Source of the DNA: Agrococcus baldri
GTDB taxonomy: Bacteria; Actinomycetota; Actinomycetes; Actinomycetales; Microbacteriaceae
Direction of reading: 5' to 3'
Assembly (NCBI GenBank): GCA_007988785.1
Contig: BJUU01000001.1
Coordinates: 1-64,000 of the forward strand
DNA length: 64,000 nucleotides
Shown here: positions 11,103-20,418 of the stretch, piece after piece
Layout of the letters: every line of letters begins with the position of its first letter
Numbering within the stretch: position 1 is the stretch's first letter
Program-made: the position numbers and the translations under genes
Notes under the pieces: model-generated
What the model was told of the DNA's origin: nothing
The model's input: only the letters and a program-made list of their open reading frames with translations
Database searches by the model: none

Positions 11103-12542
11103 TCAGTCGGCGGCGACCGCGGCGAGCGGGGGCACGGATGCGGCGCGCACGCCTGCGGGCAGGCTCGCCGCGAGGGCCACGACGAGGCCGCCGCCGAGCA
11201 GCGCGAGCGGCAGCCCCCACGGGATGACGGGGGCGGTCGAGACGACGCCGCCGACGGAGGCGACCATGGACTGCGTGCCGATCCAGCCGTAGAGCACGCC
11301 CATGCCGAAGCCGCTCAGCACGGCGACGATCGTGATGGCGCCCGCCTCGGCGAGCAGCATCGCGCGCGTCTGGCCGCGGCGCAGGCCGAGCAGGCGCAGC
11401 AGGCCGATCTCGCGCGTGCGGCGGCGCACCGAGAGCAGCATCGCCGCGACGAAGCCGAGCACGGCGAGCACGGCGGAGAAGCCGACGATCGCGGTGATGA
11501 CCGTGGTCACTCCCCCGTACATCGCCTCGAGCTCCGCCTTGAACTCCGGGCTGCGCTCGATCGAGACGACCGCTGACGTCAGCGAGGCTCCCGCGGTGAC
11601 CATCATGGTGACGACCGCCGCGCCGGCGAAGAGCGAGAGCACGAGGGCGGCGGTGCGGCCCGGATGCGTCGCCAGGGTTCCCGCGGCGGCGCGCGCGGGC
11701 ACGCCCCTGCCGAAGGCGCGCGAGGCGATCGCCACGAGCGGCGGCACGATCGCGGGCGCGAGCGCGATGATGCCGGCGACCGAGACGATGCCGCCGGCGA
11801 AGCCGACGAGCACCGCGAGCGGCGAGAGCATCGACAGCGCGACGGCGCCGGCCAGCAGCGCCGCGCCGATCGCGAGCGTCACGATGCCGCCGGTCCTGCG
11901 GCGCCGCACCGTGGTCTCGACGTCGACCGCTGCCCCGCGCAGCGCCTCGAGCGGTGAGACGGCCAGCACGCCGCGCGTGGCGAGGGCGGCGGAGAGCGCG
12001 GCCGCGACGGCGACGGCGATCGCCGGCACGGTCGCCCATGGCTCGACGGTCGGCATGCCCGTCAGGTCCATGCCCCCGCCGAGCGACGCGAGCAGCCCGC
12101 TCACCGGGATGGCGACGAGCACGCCAGCCACCCAGCCGGCCAGCGCTCCGCCGAGCCCGACGAGCACGAAGCCCCGCAGCACCCGGCGCCGCTCGCCGCG
12201 CGAGGAGGCGCCCAGCAGGCGCCGGAGCGCGAGCTCGCCGCGCAGATCCTCGACCGCGCCGGTGAAGGCCTGGCGGGCGACGATGGCTCCGACCACGACC
12301 GAGACGCCGATCAGCAGCATGCCCGCGATCGCGAGCATGATGCGCGCGGTGCCGCTGCCGGCGATCATCTCCTCGCCGTAGAGGGCGCGGGCCGCGTGCT
12401 CCATGATCGTCGCGAGCGCCGTGCCGAAGCCGGCCGCGAGCGCCGAGACGGCGAAGGCGAGGCCCTGGCCGGAGCGGGATGCGCCGTCGGGCCGGCGAGC
12501 GCGGGCGCCGCGGGCGGGCGCGGCTGCGAGCACGGCGCTCAT
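11103..12542 (-). CDS. ABC transporter permease, FtsX/MacB-like
   Basis: A 479-residue membrane protein with two FtsX-like permease halves. Each half has a large hydrophobic segment after a soluble loop; transmembrane helices are visible at about 25-50, 70-95, 140-165, 185-210, 255-300, 330-355, 380-405, 415-440 and 445-470. The motif RTREIGLLRLLGLRRGQ in the C-terminal half is the coupling region that contacts the ATPase. The ATG overlaps the ATPase stop as ATGA. Together with the ATPase it forms an exporter or mechanotransmission pump of the MacB/LolCDE class, placed under the adjacent two-component system. The substrate is not evident. Confidence 0.88.
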   Translation of the reverse strand: MSAVLAAAPARGARARRPDGASRSGQGLAFAVSALAAGFGTALATIMEHAARALYGEEMIAGSGTARIMLAIAGMLLIGVSVVVGAIVARQAFTGAVEDLRGELALRRLLGASSRGERRRVLRGFVLVGLGGALAGWVAGVLVAIPVSGLLASLGGGMDLTGMPTVEPWATVPAIAVAVAAALSAALATRGVLAVSPLEALRGAAVDVETTVRRRRTGGIVTLAIGAALLAGAVALSMLSPLAVLVGFAGGIVSVAGIIALAPAIVPPLVAIASRAFGRGVPARAAAGTLATHPGRTAALVLSLFAGAAVVTMMVTAGASLTSAVVSIERSPEFKAELEAMYGGVTTVITAIVGFSAVLAVLGFVAAMLLSVRRRTREIGLLRLLGLRRGQTRAMLLAEAGAITIVAVLSGFGMGVLYGWIGTQSMVASVGGVVSTAPVIPWGLPLALLGGGLVVALAASLPAGVRAASVPPLAAVAAD

Positions 12543-13330
12543 CGGGCGGCCGCCACGAGCATGCGCTGCGCGATCGTGGCGGCGTCGGTCGCCGGCAGGT
12601 CGTCCTCCACCCGGCCGTCGCGCAGCAGCACGATGCGCTCGGCGCGCGAGGCGACCACCGGGTCGTGGGTCACGACGACGATCGCCTGCCCGGCCGCGGC
12701 CTGGCGCACGAGGATCTCCTGCACCTCGATGGAGGTGGCGCTGTCGAGCGCGCCGGTCGGCTCGTCGGCGAGCACGATCGCGGGTCGCTGCGCGAGCGCC
12801 CGGGCGATCGCGAAGCGCTGCTGCTGGCCCCCCGAGAGCTCGTGCGGCCTGCGCCCGCCGAGGCCGCCGACACCGAGCTCGTCGAGCAGGCCGGCGATGC
12901 GGGCGCGATCGGGCGCGCGGCCGGCGAGCAGCGCGGGCAGCTCGACGTTCTCGCGCGCCGTGAGGCTCGGCACCAGGTTGAACGACTGGAAGACCACGCC
13001 GACCTGCTCGCGGCGCAGCGCCGTCAGCGCGTCGTCGTCGAGGCCGACGACCGAGGTGCCGCCGATGACGACGTCGCCGGCGCTGGGCGCGTCGAGGCCC
13101 GCCGCGAGGTGCAGCAGGGTCGACTTGCCGGAGCCGGAGGGCCCCATGACGGCCGTGAGCGTGCCCGGCGCGATCTCGAGGTCGACCCGGTCGAGGGCGG
13201 TGACCGCGGTCGAGCCGGCGCCGTAGCGCTTGGAGACGTCGCGGAGCGCGAGGGCGGGCGCGGCCGCTGTGGAGCCGGGCGCTGTGGGCGATGTGGAGCT
13301 GAGCGGTGTGGTGCTGTGCATGCCATCCAT
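12539..13330 (-). CDS. ABC transporter ATP-binding protein, MacB/LolD-like
   Basis: Energises the adjacent FtsX-like permease. Walker A GPSGSGKST, Q-loop VVFQSFNLVPSLTARENVELP (typical of the MacB/LolD group), signature LSGGQQQR and Walker B VLADEPTGALDS are all present. The start is uncertain: GTG 13360, ATG 13330 and ATG 13321 are in frame, none with a clean ribosome site. I took 13330, but everything before about residue 25 is non-conserved. The response regulator ends 78 bases upstream. Confidence 0.9.
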   Translation of the reverse strand: MDGMHSTTPLSSTSPTAPGSTAAAPALALRDVSKRYGAGSTAVTALDRVDLEIAPGTLTAVMGPSGSGKSTLLHLAAGLDAPSAGDVVIGGTSVVGLDDDALTALRREQVGVVFQSFNLVPSLTARENVELPALLAGRAPDRARIAGLLDELGVGGLGGRRPHELSGGQQQRFAIARALAQRPAIVLADEPTGALDSATSIEVQEILVRQAAAGQAIVVVTHDPVVASRAERIVLLRDGRVEDDLPATDAATIAQRMLVAAAR

Positions 13331-13408
13331 GCAACGGCAAGCGCCGGGCGCCGTCGTCACGCGGTGGTCGGAACCCGCGTCATCCGCTGGGATGAGCCCT
13401 GCGCCGAT

Positions 13409-14056
13409 TCAGCGCTGCTCGCCGGTGAGCCCGTGCTCGTAGGCGAACACCACCAGCTGCACGCGGTCGCGCAACCCGAGCTTCGTGAGGATGCGCGAGA
13501 CGTGGGTCTTCACGGTCGCCTCGGAGACGAACTCGCTGCGGGCGATCTCGGTGTTCGAGAGCCCCTTGGCCGCGAGGCCGAAGATCTGCCGCTCGCGGTC
13601 GGTGAGGGCGGCGAAGGCGGCCGGCGCGGTGCGCCGCTGGGTGCCGAAGGCCTTGAAGAGCTCGCGCGTGGCGCTCGCGGCGACCACCTCGTTGCCGGCG
13701 TGCACCGTGCGGATGGAGGCGAGCACGAGCTCCGGCTCCGCGTCCTTGAGGATGAAGCCGGATGCTCCGGCCCGGATGGCGCGCGCGGCGGCCTCGTCGA
13801 GGTCGAAGGTCGTGAGCACCAGCACCCGGCTCGCCGGGCGGGCCTGCACGATGCGCGCGGTCGCTCCGATGCCGTCGAGCACGGGCATCCGCACATCCAT
13901 GAGCACGACGTCGGGCTGCTGCTCCTCGGCCAGCCGCACGCCCTGCGCGCCGTCGGCCGCCTCGCCCACGCACGTCATGTCGGGCTGCGACTCGACGAGC
14001 ATGCGGATGCCGCCGCGGAACAGCGCCTGGTCGTCGACGATCAGCACCCGGATCAT
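13409..14056 (-). CDS. Two-component response regulator, NarL/FixJ family
   Basis: Receiver domain at residues 1-120 with phosphoacceptor D54 (VLMDVRMP), acidic pair D8-D9 and the Lys of ILKDAEP. A LuxR-type helix-turn-helix follows at about 148-205 (LTDRERQIFGL, then NTEIARSEF and VKTHVSRIL). The gene lies 10 bases downstream of its kinase and upstream of the ABC exporter genes, so it probably controls that exporter. Confidence 0.94.
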   Translation of the reverse strand: MIRVLIVDDQALFRGGIRMLVESQPDMTCVGEAADGAQGVRLAEEQQPDVVLMDVRMPVLDGIGATARIVQARPASRVLVLTTFDLDEAAARAIRAGASGFILKDAEPELVLASIRTVHAGNEVVAASATRELFKAFGTQRRTAPAAFAALTDRERQIFGLAAKGLSNTEIARSEFVSEATVKTHVSRILTKLGLRDRVQLVVFAYEHGLTGEQR

Positions 14057-14066
14057 GCGCGCCTCC

Positions 14067-15293
14067 TCACGTCAGCCCCGCAGGGAAGGCCGCGCGCACG
14101 CGGAACCAGCCCTGCTCGATACCGGTCCACGCCTCGCCGCCCGCGAGCCGGGCGCGCTCGTGCATGCCGCGCACGCCGTGGCCGGGCTGGCCCGGCCCCT
14201 GCTGGCCGAGGCTCGGGAGGACGCGATTGTGCACGTCGACCACGATGCCACCCGTGCCGCCGGGCAGGCCGACGCCGCGCAGCCGCACGAGCACGGGCTG
14301 CCCGCGGTCGCCGTGCCGCAGCGCGTTCGTGAGCGCCTCCTGCAGGATCCGGTAGGCGGCGATGTCGGCCGTGCGGGGCAGCGGCACCGGCACGCCCGCC
14401 CGCTCGAGCCGCACGTCGAGGCCGGCCTCGCGCATCCGCTCGATCAGCGCGTCGGCGCCCGCGAGCGAGGCGACCGGGTCGGGGGCCTCGCGGTGCCGCA
14501 GCTGCGCGAGCAGCAGCCGCACGTCGCCCAGGGCCTCCTTCGCGGTGCCGGCGATCGACTCGAGCGAGGCGTCCTTCGCGGCCGGATCGGCCGTGTAGCG
14601 GGCGCCGTTGGCCTGCGCGATCACGACGGCGAGCGAGTGCGCGACCACGTCGTGCATGTCGCGGGCGAGGGCGGCGCGCTCCTCCTCCTGGTCGGCGCGG
14701 CGCAGCGAGACCTGCGCGACCTCGGTGGCCGCCGTGCTGCGGGCGACGGCGGCGACGCCCCAGCCGGTGAGGATGGCCACGCTGAACAGCAGCATCGGCG
14801 GGATCCACAGCAGCGAGATGGCGCTCAGCATGCCCAGCCCGGTGTCGACCGGCCCGATCGAGGTCTCGACGACGAACCAGTAGGCGGCCAGCAGCGAGGC
14901 GATGAGCGCGAGCCCGAAGCCGATGAGCCTGCCCGGCCAGCGGCTGAACCGCCCGACCGAGTAGAGCACCACGAGCACGCCGAACCAGACCGGGAACATC
15001 CAGGCGTGCAGCGCCACGTGGCCGGCCGCGAGCAGCGTGAGCCCGCCGAGCGCGAGCACGGGGCGCGTGCGCCGCAGCAGGATCGCGCCGGCGATCGCGA
15101 GCGTGACGACGAGTGACAGCAGCCACTGCGCGCCGTCGACCATGACGACCATGAGCAGCAGCGACGGGATCGCGAGCATGCCGACCGTGACCGCGGCGAG
15201 GATGCCGTCGGCCCGCAGGGCCGAGCGGTCGATCCACGGGCGCGCGGGCCCGGCGGTCGAGCCGGCCTCGGCGTGCTGGATCGCGGTGGGCAT
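14067..15293 (-). CDS. Sensor histidine kinase, DesK/NarX-type (HisKA_3)
   Basis: Partner of the response regulator at 13409. The 408-residue protein has five or more hydrophobic helices between residues 25 and 160. It then has the HisKA_3 dimerisation helix with phospho-His in ALARDMHDVVAHSLAVV (about 205), and the HATPase with EALTNALRHG and HGVRGMHERA. I start at ATG 15293; a TAGCCT -10 box ends 7 bases upstream, so the mRNA may be leaderless. In actinobacteria such membrane kinases next to a NarL regulator and a MacB-type exporter often respond to cell-envelope stress; that is inference. Confidence 0.93.
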   Translation of the reverse strand: MPTAIQHAEAGSTAGPARPWIDRSALRADGILAAVTVGMLAIPSLLLMVVMVDGAQWLLSLVVTLAIAGAILLRRTRPVLALGGLTLLAAGHVALHAWMFPVWFGVLVVLYSVGRFSRWPGRLIGFGLALIASLLAAYWFVVETSIGPVDTGLGMLSAISLLWIPPMLLFSVAILTGWGVAAVARSTAATEVAQVSLRRADQEEERAALARDMHDVVAHSLAVVIAQANGARYTADPAAKDASLESIAGTAKEALGDVRLLLAQLRHREAPDPVASLAGADALIERMREAGLDVRLERAGVPVPLPRTADIAAYRILQEALTNALRHGDRGQPVLVRLRGVGLPGGTGGIVVDVHNRVLPSLGQQGPGQPGHGVRGMHERARLAGGEAWTGIEQGWFRVRAAFPAGLT

Positions 15294-15300
15294 GCCGTCC

Positions 15301-15306
15301 AGGCTA
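15301..15306 (-). promoter_or_regulatory. -10 box for the histidine kinase operon (leaderless)
   Basis: TAGCCT on the minus strand, 7 bases before the ATG at 15293. Confidence 0.4.
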
Positions 15307-15385
15307 CGGCGGCGGTGCGTCGCGGCGCGGGCTCGAGTCGAGGAATCATCCCCGAGGGTGATGGCTCGCGGCCAGGAGCGATGGC

Positions 15386-15391
15386 TAGGCT
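15386..15391 (+). promoter_or_regulatory. -10 box for the FkbM methyltransferase gene
   Basis: TAGGCT on the plus strand, 48 bases before the GTG at 15440. Confidence 0.4.
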
Positions 15392-15439
15392 CTGCCCACC
15401 GGCGCCGGCTGGGCGCACCTCGAATCGGAAGCGAGCCCC

Positions 15440-16219
15440 GTGGACGAGCACACCACCGAGTCACTGATCGACCTGCCCGCCAGGAGGCGCTCCCGCGGGC
15501 GCCTCGCGCTCGCTGCGGGATGGATGCGCGTGGCCGCCGGGCTGCGGCTGGTCGAGCCGGAGGTGCGCGGCCTGCACGAGCTCGTGCGGCCCGGCGACGT
15601 GTGCTTCGACGTCGGCGCCGCCTACGGCATGTACAGCGTGCCGCTCGCCGACCTGGTCGGGCCGATCGGCGCCGTGCACAGCTTCGAGCCGCAGGGACGC
15701 CCGCGGGCGATCCTCGGGGCCGTGCGCACGGCGCTCGGCGCCGCGCACATCAGGGTCTCGGAATCCGGCCTCGGGCGCACCGCCGGCCACCTCGAGCTGC
15801 GGCTGCCGGTGCGCTTCGGGCTGCCGATCAGCGGGCACGCCCACCTCGCGGGCGGCCTCGTCGCGACCACCGGCCGCGCGGTGCCGACGCGGCGCACGCG
15901 GGTCGCCGTGACGACGGTCGACGAGGTGGTCCTCGAGCGCGGCATCGAGCGCGTGCACTTCATCAAGGCGGATGTCGAGGGCTTCGAGCCCGAGGTGCTG
16001 CACGGCGCCGCGGGCGTGCTCGCGCGGGACATGCCCACCCTGCTGCTCGAGATCGAGGACCGCCACCTCGCCCGCTACGGGAGGACGGCGGCAGAGGTCA
16101 GCGCCATGCTGCGCGAGCGCGGCTACGCCATGTCGACCTGGCGCGACGGCAGCTGGCAGCCGGCCGAGCGGGTCGAGCTCGGCAGGCGCAACTACCTGTT
16201 CCGGGCGGCGGCGGCCTGA
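15440..16219 (+). CDS. FkbM-family SAM-dependent methyltransferase
   Basis: Rossmann-type methyltransferase of 259 residues. The SAM site is VCFDVGAAYGMYS (54-66) with FEPQ as the second acidic loop, and the family signature FIKADVEGFEPEVLHGA lies at about 173-190. FkbM enzymes O-methylate sugars or natural products; no biosynthetic neighbours point to a substrate. The GTG start at 15440 follows a TAGGCT -10 box. The residues before about 40 (Arg-rich) may be membrane- or nucleic-acid-associated. The gene runs convergently toward era. Confidence 0.88.
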   Translation: MDEHTTESLIDLPARRRSRGRLALAAGWMRVAAGLRLVEPEVRGLHELVRPGDVCFDVGAAYGMYSVPLADLVGPIGAVHSFEPQGRPRAILGAVRTALGAAHIRVSESGLGRTAGHLELRLPVRFGLPISGHAHLAGGLVATTGRAVPTRRTRVAVTTVDEVVLERGIERVHFIKADVEGFEPEVLHGAAGVLARDMPTLLLEIEDRHLARYGRTAAEVSAMLRERGYAMSTWRDGSWQPAERVELGRRNYLFRAAAA

Positions 16220-16260
16220 GGGCGGCGGCGGCTACCTCCTGACGGCACAGGTCTCGTGAC

Positions 16261-16310
16261 GCGTGCGCCTTCGGCGCGCGCTCCGGTTCCTGAGCCTGCC
16301 GAAGGGCGAC
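16261..16310. repeat. Palindromic intergenic element between convergent genes
   Basis: A 9-bp hairpin (16261-16269 with 16273-16281) is followed by GGTTCCTGAGCCTGCCGAAGGGC. The CCTGAGCC and CGAAGGGC parts recur in the intergenic element at 32740-32822. It sits between the FkbM and era stops and may act as a two-way terminator. Confidence 0.45.
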
Positions 16311-16325
16311 CTTGATGCCTGCGCA

Positions 16326-17261
16326 TCAAAACCCGAATCTGCCCAGCTGCTTGGGGTCGCCCTGCCACTCCTTCGCGACCTTCACCCGCAGATCCAGGTG
16401 CACCTGCGTGCCGAGGGTGCGCTCGATCTCGGCCCGCGCATCCGCCCCCACCTGCCGCAGGCGCGAGCCGCCCTTCCCGATGATGATGCCCTTCTGGCTG
16501 TCGCGCTCGACCCAGAGGTTGGCGTAGACGTCGGTGAGGTCGCGGCCCTCGCGCGGCACGATGTCGTCGATCGTCACCATGATCGAGTGCGGCAGCTCGT
16601 CGCGCACGCCCTCGAGCGCCGCCTCGCGCACGAGCTCGGCGATGCGCACGCTGAGCGGCTCCTCGGTCGTCGTCTCCGCCTCGTAGAGCGGCGGGCCGTA
16701 CGGCAGCAGCGCGACGAGCTGGCCGATCAGCACCTCGAGCTGCGTGCCCGTGACCGACGAGATCGGCACGATCGCATCCCACTCGCGCAGCTCGGAGACG
16801 GCGAGCAGCTGCGTCGCGACCGCCTGCTTCGAGGCGGCATCCGTCTTCGTCACGATCGCGAGCTTCCTCGCCCGCGGGAAGCCCTCGAGCTGCTGGTCGA
16901 TGTAGCGGTCGCCAGGGCCGATCGGCTCGTCGGCGGGGATGCACAGGCAGATCACGTCGACGTCGCCGAGCGTCGTCTTCACGACCGAGTTGAGGCGCTG
17001 CCCCAGCAGCGTGCGCGGCTTGTGCATGCCGGGGGTGTCGACGATGACGAGCTGCGCGTCGTCCCGATGCACGACGCCGCGGATCGCGTGCCTGGTGGTC
17101 TGCGGCTTCGACGAGGTGATGGCGATCTTCTCGCCCACCAGCGCGTTCATGAGCGTCGACTTGCCGGCGTTGGGCCTGCCGACGAAGGTCACGAAGCCGC
17201 TGCGGTGCGCCGCGGCCCGCTGGCCGGCGCGGCCGGAGTCGTCGTGCTCGTCGTGCGTCAT
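16326..17261 (-). CDS. era: GTPase Era
   Basis: Ribosome-assembly GTPase that binds the 3' end of 16S rRNA. P-loop GRPNAGKST (28-36), switch region TTRHAIRG, G3 DTPGMHKP and the KH domain with GIIIGKGGSRLRQVG in the last quarter are visible. The ATG at 17261 overlaps the corC stop as ATGA. It is the last gene of the hrcA...era cluster, where ybeY, phoH and era all serve ribosome or RNA maturation. Confidence 0.96.
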   Translation of the reverse strand: MTHDEHDDSGRAGQRAAAHRSGFVTFVGRPNAGKSTLMNALVGEKIAITSSKPQTTRHAIRGVVHRDDAQLVIVDTPGMHKPRTLLGQRLNSVVKTTLGDVDVICLCIPADEPIGPGDRYIDQQLEGFPRARKLAIVTKTDAASKQAVATQLLAVSELREWDAIVPISSVTGTQLEVLIGQLVALLPYGPPLYEAETTTEEPLSVRIAELVREAALEGVRDELPHSIMVTIDDIVPREGRDLTDVYANLWVERDSQKGIIIGKGGSRLRQVGADARAEIERTLGTQVHLDLRVKVAKEWQGDPKQLGRFGF

Positions 17262-18541
17262 GCTGCCCCCTCGGATCCCCTGCGCTGGGCGGGCGGCGCG
17301 ACGCGCTGCACCGCCATCTCCCCCGCGCTGCGGCCGCGCCCATCGATCGAGCGCACCTCGAGCCGCAGGCCCTCGACGGTGACGACGTCGCCGACCTCGA
17401 CGATGCGGCCCAGCACCTTCTGCATCAGGCCGCCGACGGTGTCGACGTCCTCGTCGTCGAGGGCCAGCCCGAAGAGGTCGCCGAGCTCGTCGATCTGCAG
17501 CCGGGCCGAGACGTGCCAGACGCCGTCGCCCGCGTCGACGGCCTCGGCGCGGCCGCGGTCATGCTCGTCGTGGATCTCGCCCACGAGCTCTTCGACCAGG
17601 TCCTCGAGCGTCACCAGCCCCGCGATCCCGCCGTACTCGTCGACGACCATCGCCACGTGCATCCGCTCGGCCTGCATGAGCGCGAGCGTGTCGTCGGCCT
17701 TCTTCGACTCGGGCACGAGGATGGCCGGCCGCGCGAGCTCTGCGGCCGTCTCGACCGCGTCGGGCCGCCAGGTGCGGCTGCGCACGACGTCGCGGAGGTA
17801 GAGGATGCCGTCGATCTCGTCGGTCGACTCCCCCACCACGGGCATGCGGGAGAGGCCGTTGTCGAGGAACTGCCGCAGCGCGTCCTGCGCGCTCGTGTCG
17901 CGCTCGACGACGATCATGTCGGGCCGCGGCACCATGACCTCGCGCACGAGCGTCTCGTTGAACTCGAAGATCGAGTGGATGAGCTCGCGGTCGTCGTCCT
18001 CGAGCACCTCGCTCTCGGCCGCCGCGTCGACCATCGACAGCAGCTGCGCCTCGGTGCCGAACGCCGTCTCGCGCTGTCGGCCGGGGGTCACCTTGTCGCC
18101 GATCGTGACCACGAGCGACGCGATCGGGCCCGTGAGCACGCGCCAGAAGCGGATGAAGCCGGCGGATGCGCGCAGCAGGCCGACGGCGTGGGCGCGGCCC
18201 ACGGCGCGAGGGCTCGAGCCGACGAGCACGAAGGAGATGACGATCATGGCGCCGCCGGCGACCAGCAGCGTGATCCACCACTCGACGACGAGCGAGTCGA
18301 CCGCGAGCGTGATGAGCACCGCGGCGACCGTCTCGCACATGATGCGGCCGAACTGCAGCGTCATCGTGTGGCTGCGCAGGTCGTCGGCGATGGCGACCAT
18401 CGCGCGGCTGCGGCGCGCGGGCCTCGCGGCCTCGAGCAGCTCGGCGCGCGAGACGACGCTGAGCGCGGCGTCGCAGGCCGCGAGCCAGGCGCCGAACGCG
18501 ACGAGCAGCGCCGCGACGACGAAGAGGACGATCTCGAACAT
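17258..18541 (-). CDS. CorC/HlyC-type transporter (CNNM and CBS domains)
   Basis: The 427-residue protein has a CNNM-like membrane part with hydrophobic helices at about 1-25, 60-85, 88-110 and 120-145. A CBS pair follows (MVPRPDMIVVERD and AMVVDEYGGIAGLVTLEDL), and then a CorC/HlyC C-terminal domain (VSARLQIDELGDLFGL). Family members are linked to magnesium or cobalt efflux; the hemolysin name is historical. The ATG overlaps the ybeY stop as TGATG and the stop overlaps era, so it is firmly within the operon. Confidence 0.92.
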   Translation of the reverse strand: MFEIVLFVVAALLVAFGAWLAACDAALSVVSRAELLEAARPARRSRAMVAIADDLRSHTMTLQFGRIMCETVAAVLITLAVDSLVVEWWITLLVAGGAMIVISFVLVGSSPRAVGRAHAVGLLRASAGFIRFWRVLTGPIASLVVTIGDKVTPGRQRETAFGTEAQLLSMVDAAAESEVLEDDDRELIHSIFEFNETLVREVMVPRPDMIVVERDTSAQDALRQFLDNGLSRMPVVGESTDEIDGILYLRDVVRSRTWRPDAVETAAELARPAILVPESKKADDTLALMQAERMHVAMVVDEYGGIAGLVTLEDLVEELVGEIHDEHDRGRAEAVDAGDGVWHVSARLQIDELGDLFGLALDDEDVDTVGGLMQKVLGRIVEVGDVVTVEGLRLEVRSIDGRGRSAGEMAVQRVAPPAQRRGSEGAA

Positions 18542-19020
18542 CAGCCGCTGCGGCCGGGACCGGCGGCGCGCTCGCGCTCGGCGAAGGCGGCGAGCAGCTT
18601 GTCCTGCAGCGCGAACATCTCGTCGCGGTCGGCCGGCTCCGCGTGGTCGAAGCCCAGCAGGTGCAGCAGTCCGTGGGTGGTGAGCAGCCGCAGCTCGTCC
18701 ATCAGCCCGTGGCGCGCCTCGCGGGCCTGCTCGCGCGCCACCTCCGGGCACAGCACGATGTCGCCCAGCAGGCCCGCGGGCGTGAGGCGATCCTGCGCGC
18801 CGGGCCGCAGCTCGTCCATCGGGAAGGAGAGCACGTCGGTGGGGCCGGGCTCGTCCATCCACTGCACGTGCAGCTGCTCCATGGTCGCGACGTCGACGAG
18901 CGCGACCGAGACCTCGGCGTCGGGGTGCACGAAGAGCTTCTCGAGGTCGAAGGCCACGAGGCGCAGCAGCTGCGCCTCGTCGACCTCAGCGCCTGACTCG
19001 TTCAGCAGGTCGATGGCCAT
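18541..19020 (-). CDS. ybeY: Endoribonuclease YbeY (16S rRNA maturation)
   Basis: Zinc-dependent RNase needed for 3' processing of 16S rRNA and ribosome quality control. The H3xH5xH motif HGLLHLLGFDH gives zinc ligands H116, H120 and H126, and LSFPMDE precedes it as usual. It is 159 residues. The ATG at 19020 overlaps the phoH stop as TGATG. Confidence 0.95.
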   Translation of the reverse strand: MAIDLLNESGAEVDEAQLLRLVAFDLEKLFVHPDAEVSVALVDVATMEQLHVQWMDEPGPTDVLSFPMDELRPGAQDRLTPAGLLGDIVLCPEVAREQAREARHGLMDELRLLTTHGLLHLLGFDHAEPADRDEMFALQDKLLAAFAERERAAGPGRSG

Positions 19021-20027
19021 CAGCTGCGCCTTCCTCGGTGCTGCTGCTGGCCCCTGCGCGCCTCGCGCGCCATCTGCCGCTGGTCGTGCTCGGTGTAGGC
19101 GTCGACGATCTCGCCCACGAGCGTGTGCCGCACGACGTCGGCGCTCGTGAGCTCGGCGAAGTGGATGTCGTCGATGCGGCCCAGCACCTGTCTCGCCACC
19201 TGCAGCCCGGAGGTGCCGGCCGGCAGGTCGACCTGCGTCGCGTCGCCCGTCACGACCATCTTGGAGCCGAAGCCGAGCCTGGTGAGGAACATCTTCATCT
19301 GCTCGGGGCTGGTGTTCTGCGCCTCGTCGAGCACGATGAACGAGTCGTTGAGCGTGCGCCCGCGCATGTAGGCCAGCGGCGCGACCTCGACGACGCCCGT
19401 GGCGAGCAGCTTGGGCAGCAGCTCGGGATCCATCATCTCGTTGAGGGCGTCGTAGAGCGGCCGCAGGTAGGGATCGATCTTGTCGGTGAGCGTGCCGGGC
19501 AGGAAGCCGAGCCGCTCGCCGGCCTCCACCGCGGGGCGCGTGAGGATGATGCGGTTGACCTCCTTGCGGTGCAGCGCCTGCACCGCCTTGGCCATCGCGA
19601 GGTAGGTCTTGCCCGTGCCCGCCGGGCCGATGCCGAACACGATGGTGCTCGCCTCGATCGCCTCGACGTAGGCGCGCTGCCCCTCGGTCTTCGCGCGGAT
19701 CGACTTGCCCTTCGAGGTGAGGATGACCTCGCCGATCGCGTCCGAGAGGCTGCGCGAGGAGTCCTGCCGCAGGATGCGCGATCCCTCGCCCACCTCGGTG
19801 CCGCTCAGCTCGGTGCCCTGCCGCACGAGGTCGACGAGCTCCTGCACCAGCCGGCCGGCGACCGCCACCTCGTCCTCGGGACCGGTGAGCGTGACGAGGT
19901 TGCCCCGCACGCCAACCTGCACGTCGGGGTGCTCGTGCTCGAGGCGCGTGAGCAGCCGGTCCTGCGGCCCGAGCAGCCGCACCATCTCGATGCCGTCGAT
20001 CTCGATCGACTGCGTTGCGTCAGGCAA
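19020..20027 (-). CDS. phoH: PhoH-like ATPase
   Basis: PhoH-family P-loop ATPase, often next to ybeY and possibly an RNA helicase-like partner of it. GPAGTGKT (about 134-141) is Walker A and [16 protein letters not shown] is Walker B with flanking residues. I favour a TTG start at 20027 because GGAGAGG lies 7 bases upstream. An in-frame ATG at 20060 would overlap the HIT gene by 41 bases and has no ribosome site; it would add 11 residues. Either way the gene overlaps the HIT stop. Confidence 0.93.
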   Translation of the reverse strand: MPDATQSIEIDGIEMVRLLGPQDRLLTRLEHEHPDVQVGVRGNLVTLTGPEDEVAVAGRLVQELVDLVRQGTELSGTEVGEGSRILRQDSSRSLSDAIGEVILTSKGKSIRAKTEGQRAYVEAIEASTIVFGIGPAGTGKTYLAMAKAVQALHRKEVNRIILTRPAVEAGERLGFLPGTLTDKIDPYLRPLYDALNEMMDPELLPKLLATGVVEVAPLAYMRGRTLNDSFIVLDEAQNTSPEQMKMFLTRLGFGSKMVVTGDATQVDLPAGTSGLQVARQVLGRIDDIHFAELTSADVVRHTLVGEIVDAYTEHDQRQMAREARRGQQQHRGRRS

Positions 20028-20364
20028 GCGAATCCTCTCCGAGCGCTCCCGCGAGCACATGCGCGTGCGCGTGGAACACCGTCTGGCCGGCGAGCTCGCC
20101 GGTGTTGAACACGAGGCGGAAGTCGCCCTCGGCGCGCTCCCGCGCGATCGCCTGCGCCGCCTGCACCATCTCGGCCAGCAGGCCGGGGTCGCCGGCGGCG
20201 AGCTCGACGACGTCGCGGTACTGCGCCGACTTCGGCACCACCAGCACGTGCATGGGGGCCTTGGGGTTGATGTCGGTGAAGGCGATGATGCGGTCGTTCT
20301 CGAGCACGATCTCGGCGGGGATCTCTCGAGCGACGATCTTCTCGAACACGGTGGTCTCAGCCAT
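20020..20364 (-). CDS. HIT-family nucleotide-binding protein (Hint-like)
   Basis: The 114-residue protein carries the histidine triad HAHAHVLAG (H98, H100, H102) and NTGELAGQTVFH. The Hint branch hydrolyses nucleoside phosphoramidates. It sits between rsmE and phoH as in other actinobacteria. A TAGGCT -10 box lies 6 bases upstream of the ATG, so an internal leaderless promoter may serve HIT-phoH-ybeY-corC-era. Confidence 0.94.
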   Translation of the reverse strand: MAETTVFEKIVAREIPAEIVLENDRIIAFTDINPKAPMHVLVVPKSAQYRDVVELAAGDPGLLAEMVQAAQAIARERAEGDFRLVFNTGELAGQTVFHAHAHVLAGALGEDSLA

Positions 20365-20370
20365 GCGGTC

Positions 20371-20376
20371 AGCCTA
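20371..20376 (-). promoter_or_regulatory. -10 box for the HIT gene (leaderless)
   Basis: TAGGCT on the minus strand, 6 bases before the HIT ATG and within the short gap after rsmE. Confidence 0.45.
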
Positions 20377-20418
20377 CCTTCGTGCCGCTCGACGGCGCCC
20401 GTGCCGGCAGCGCACCGC

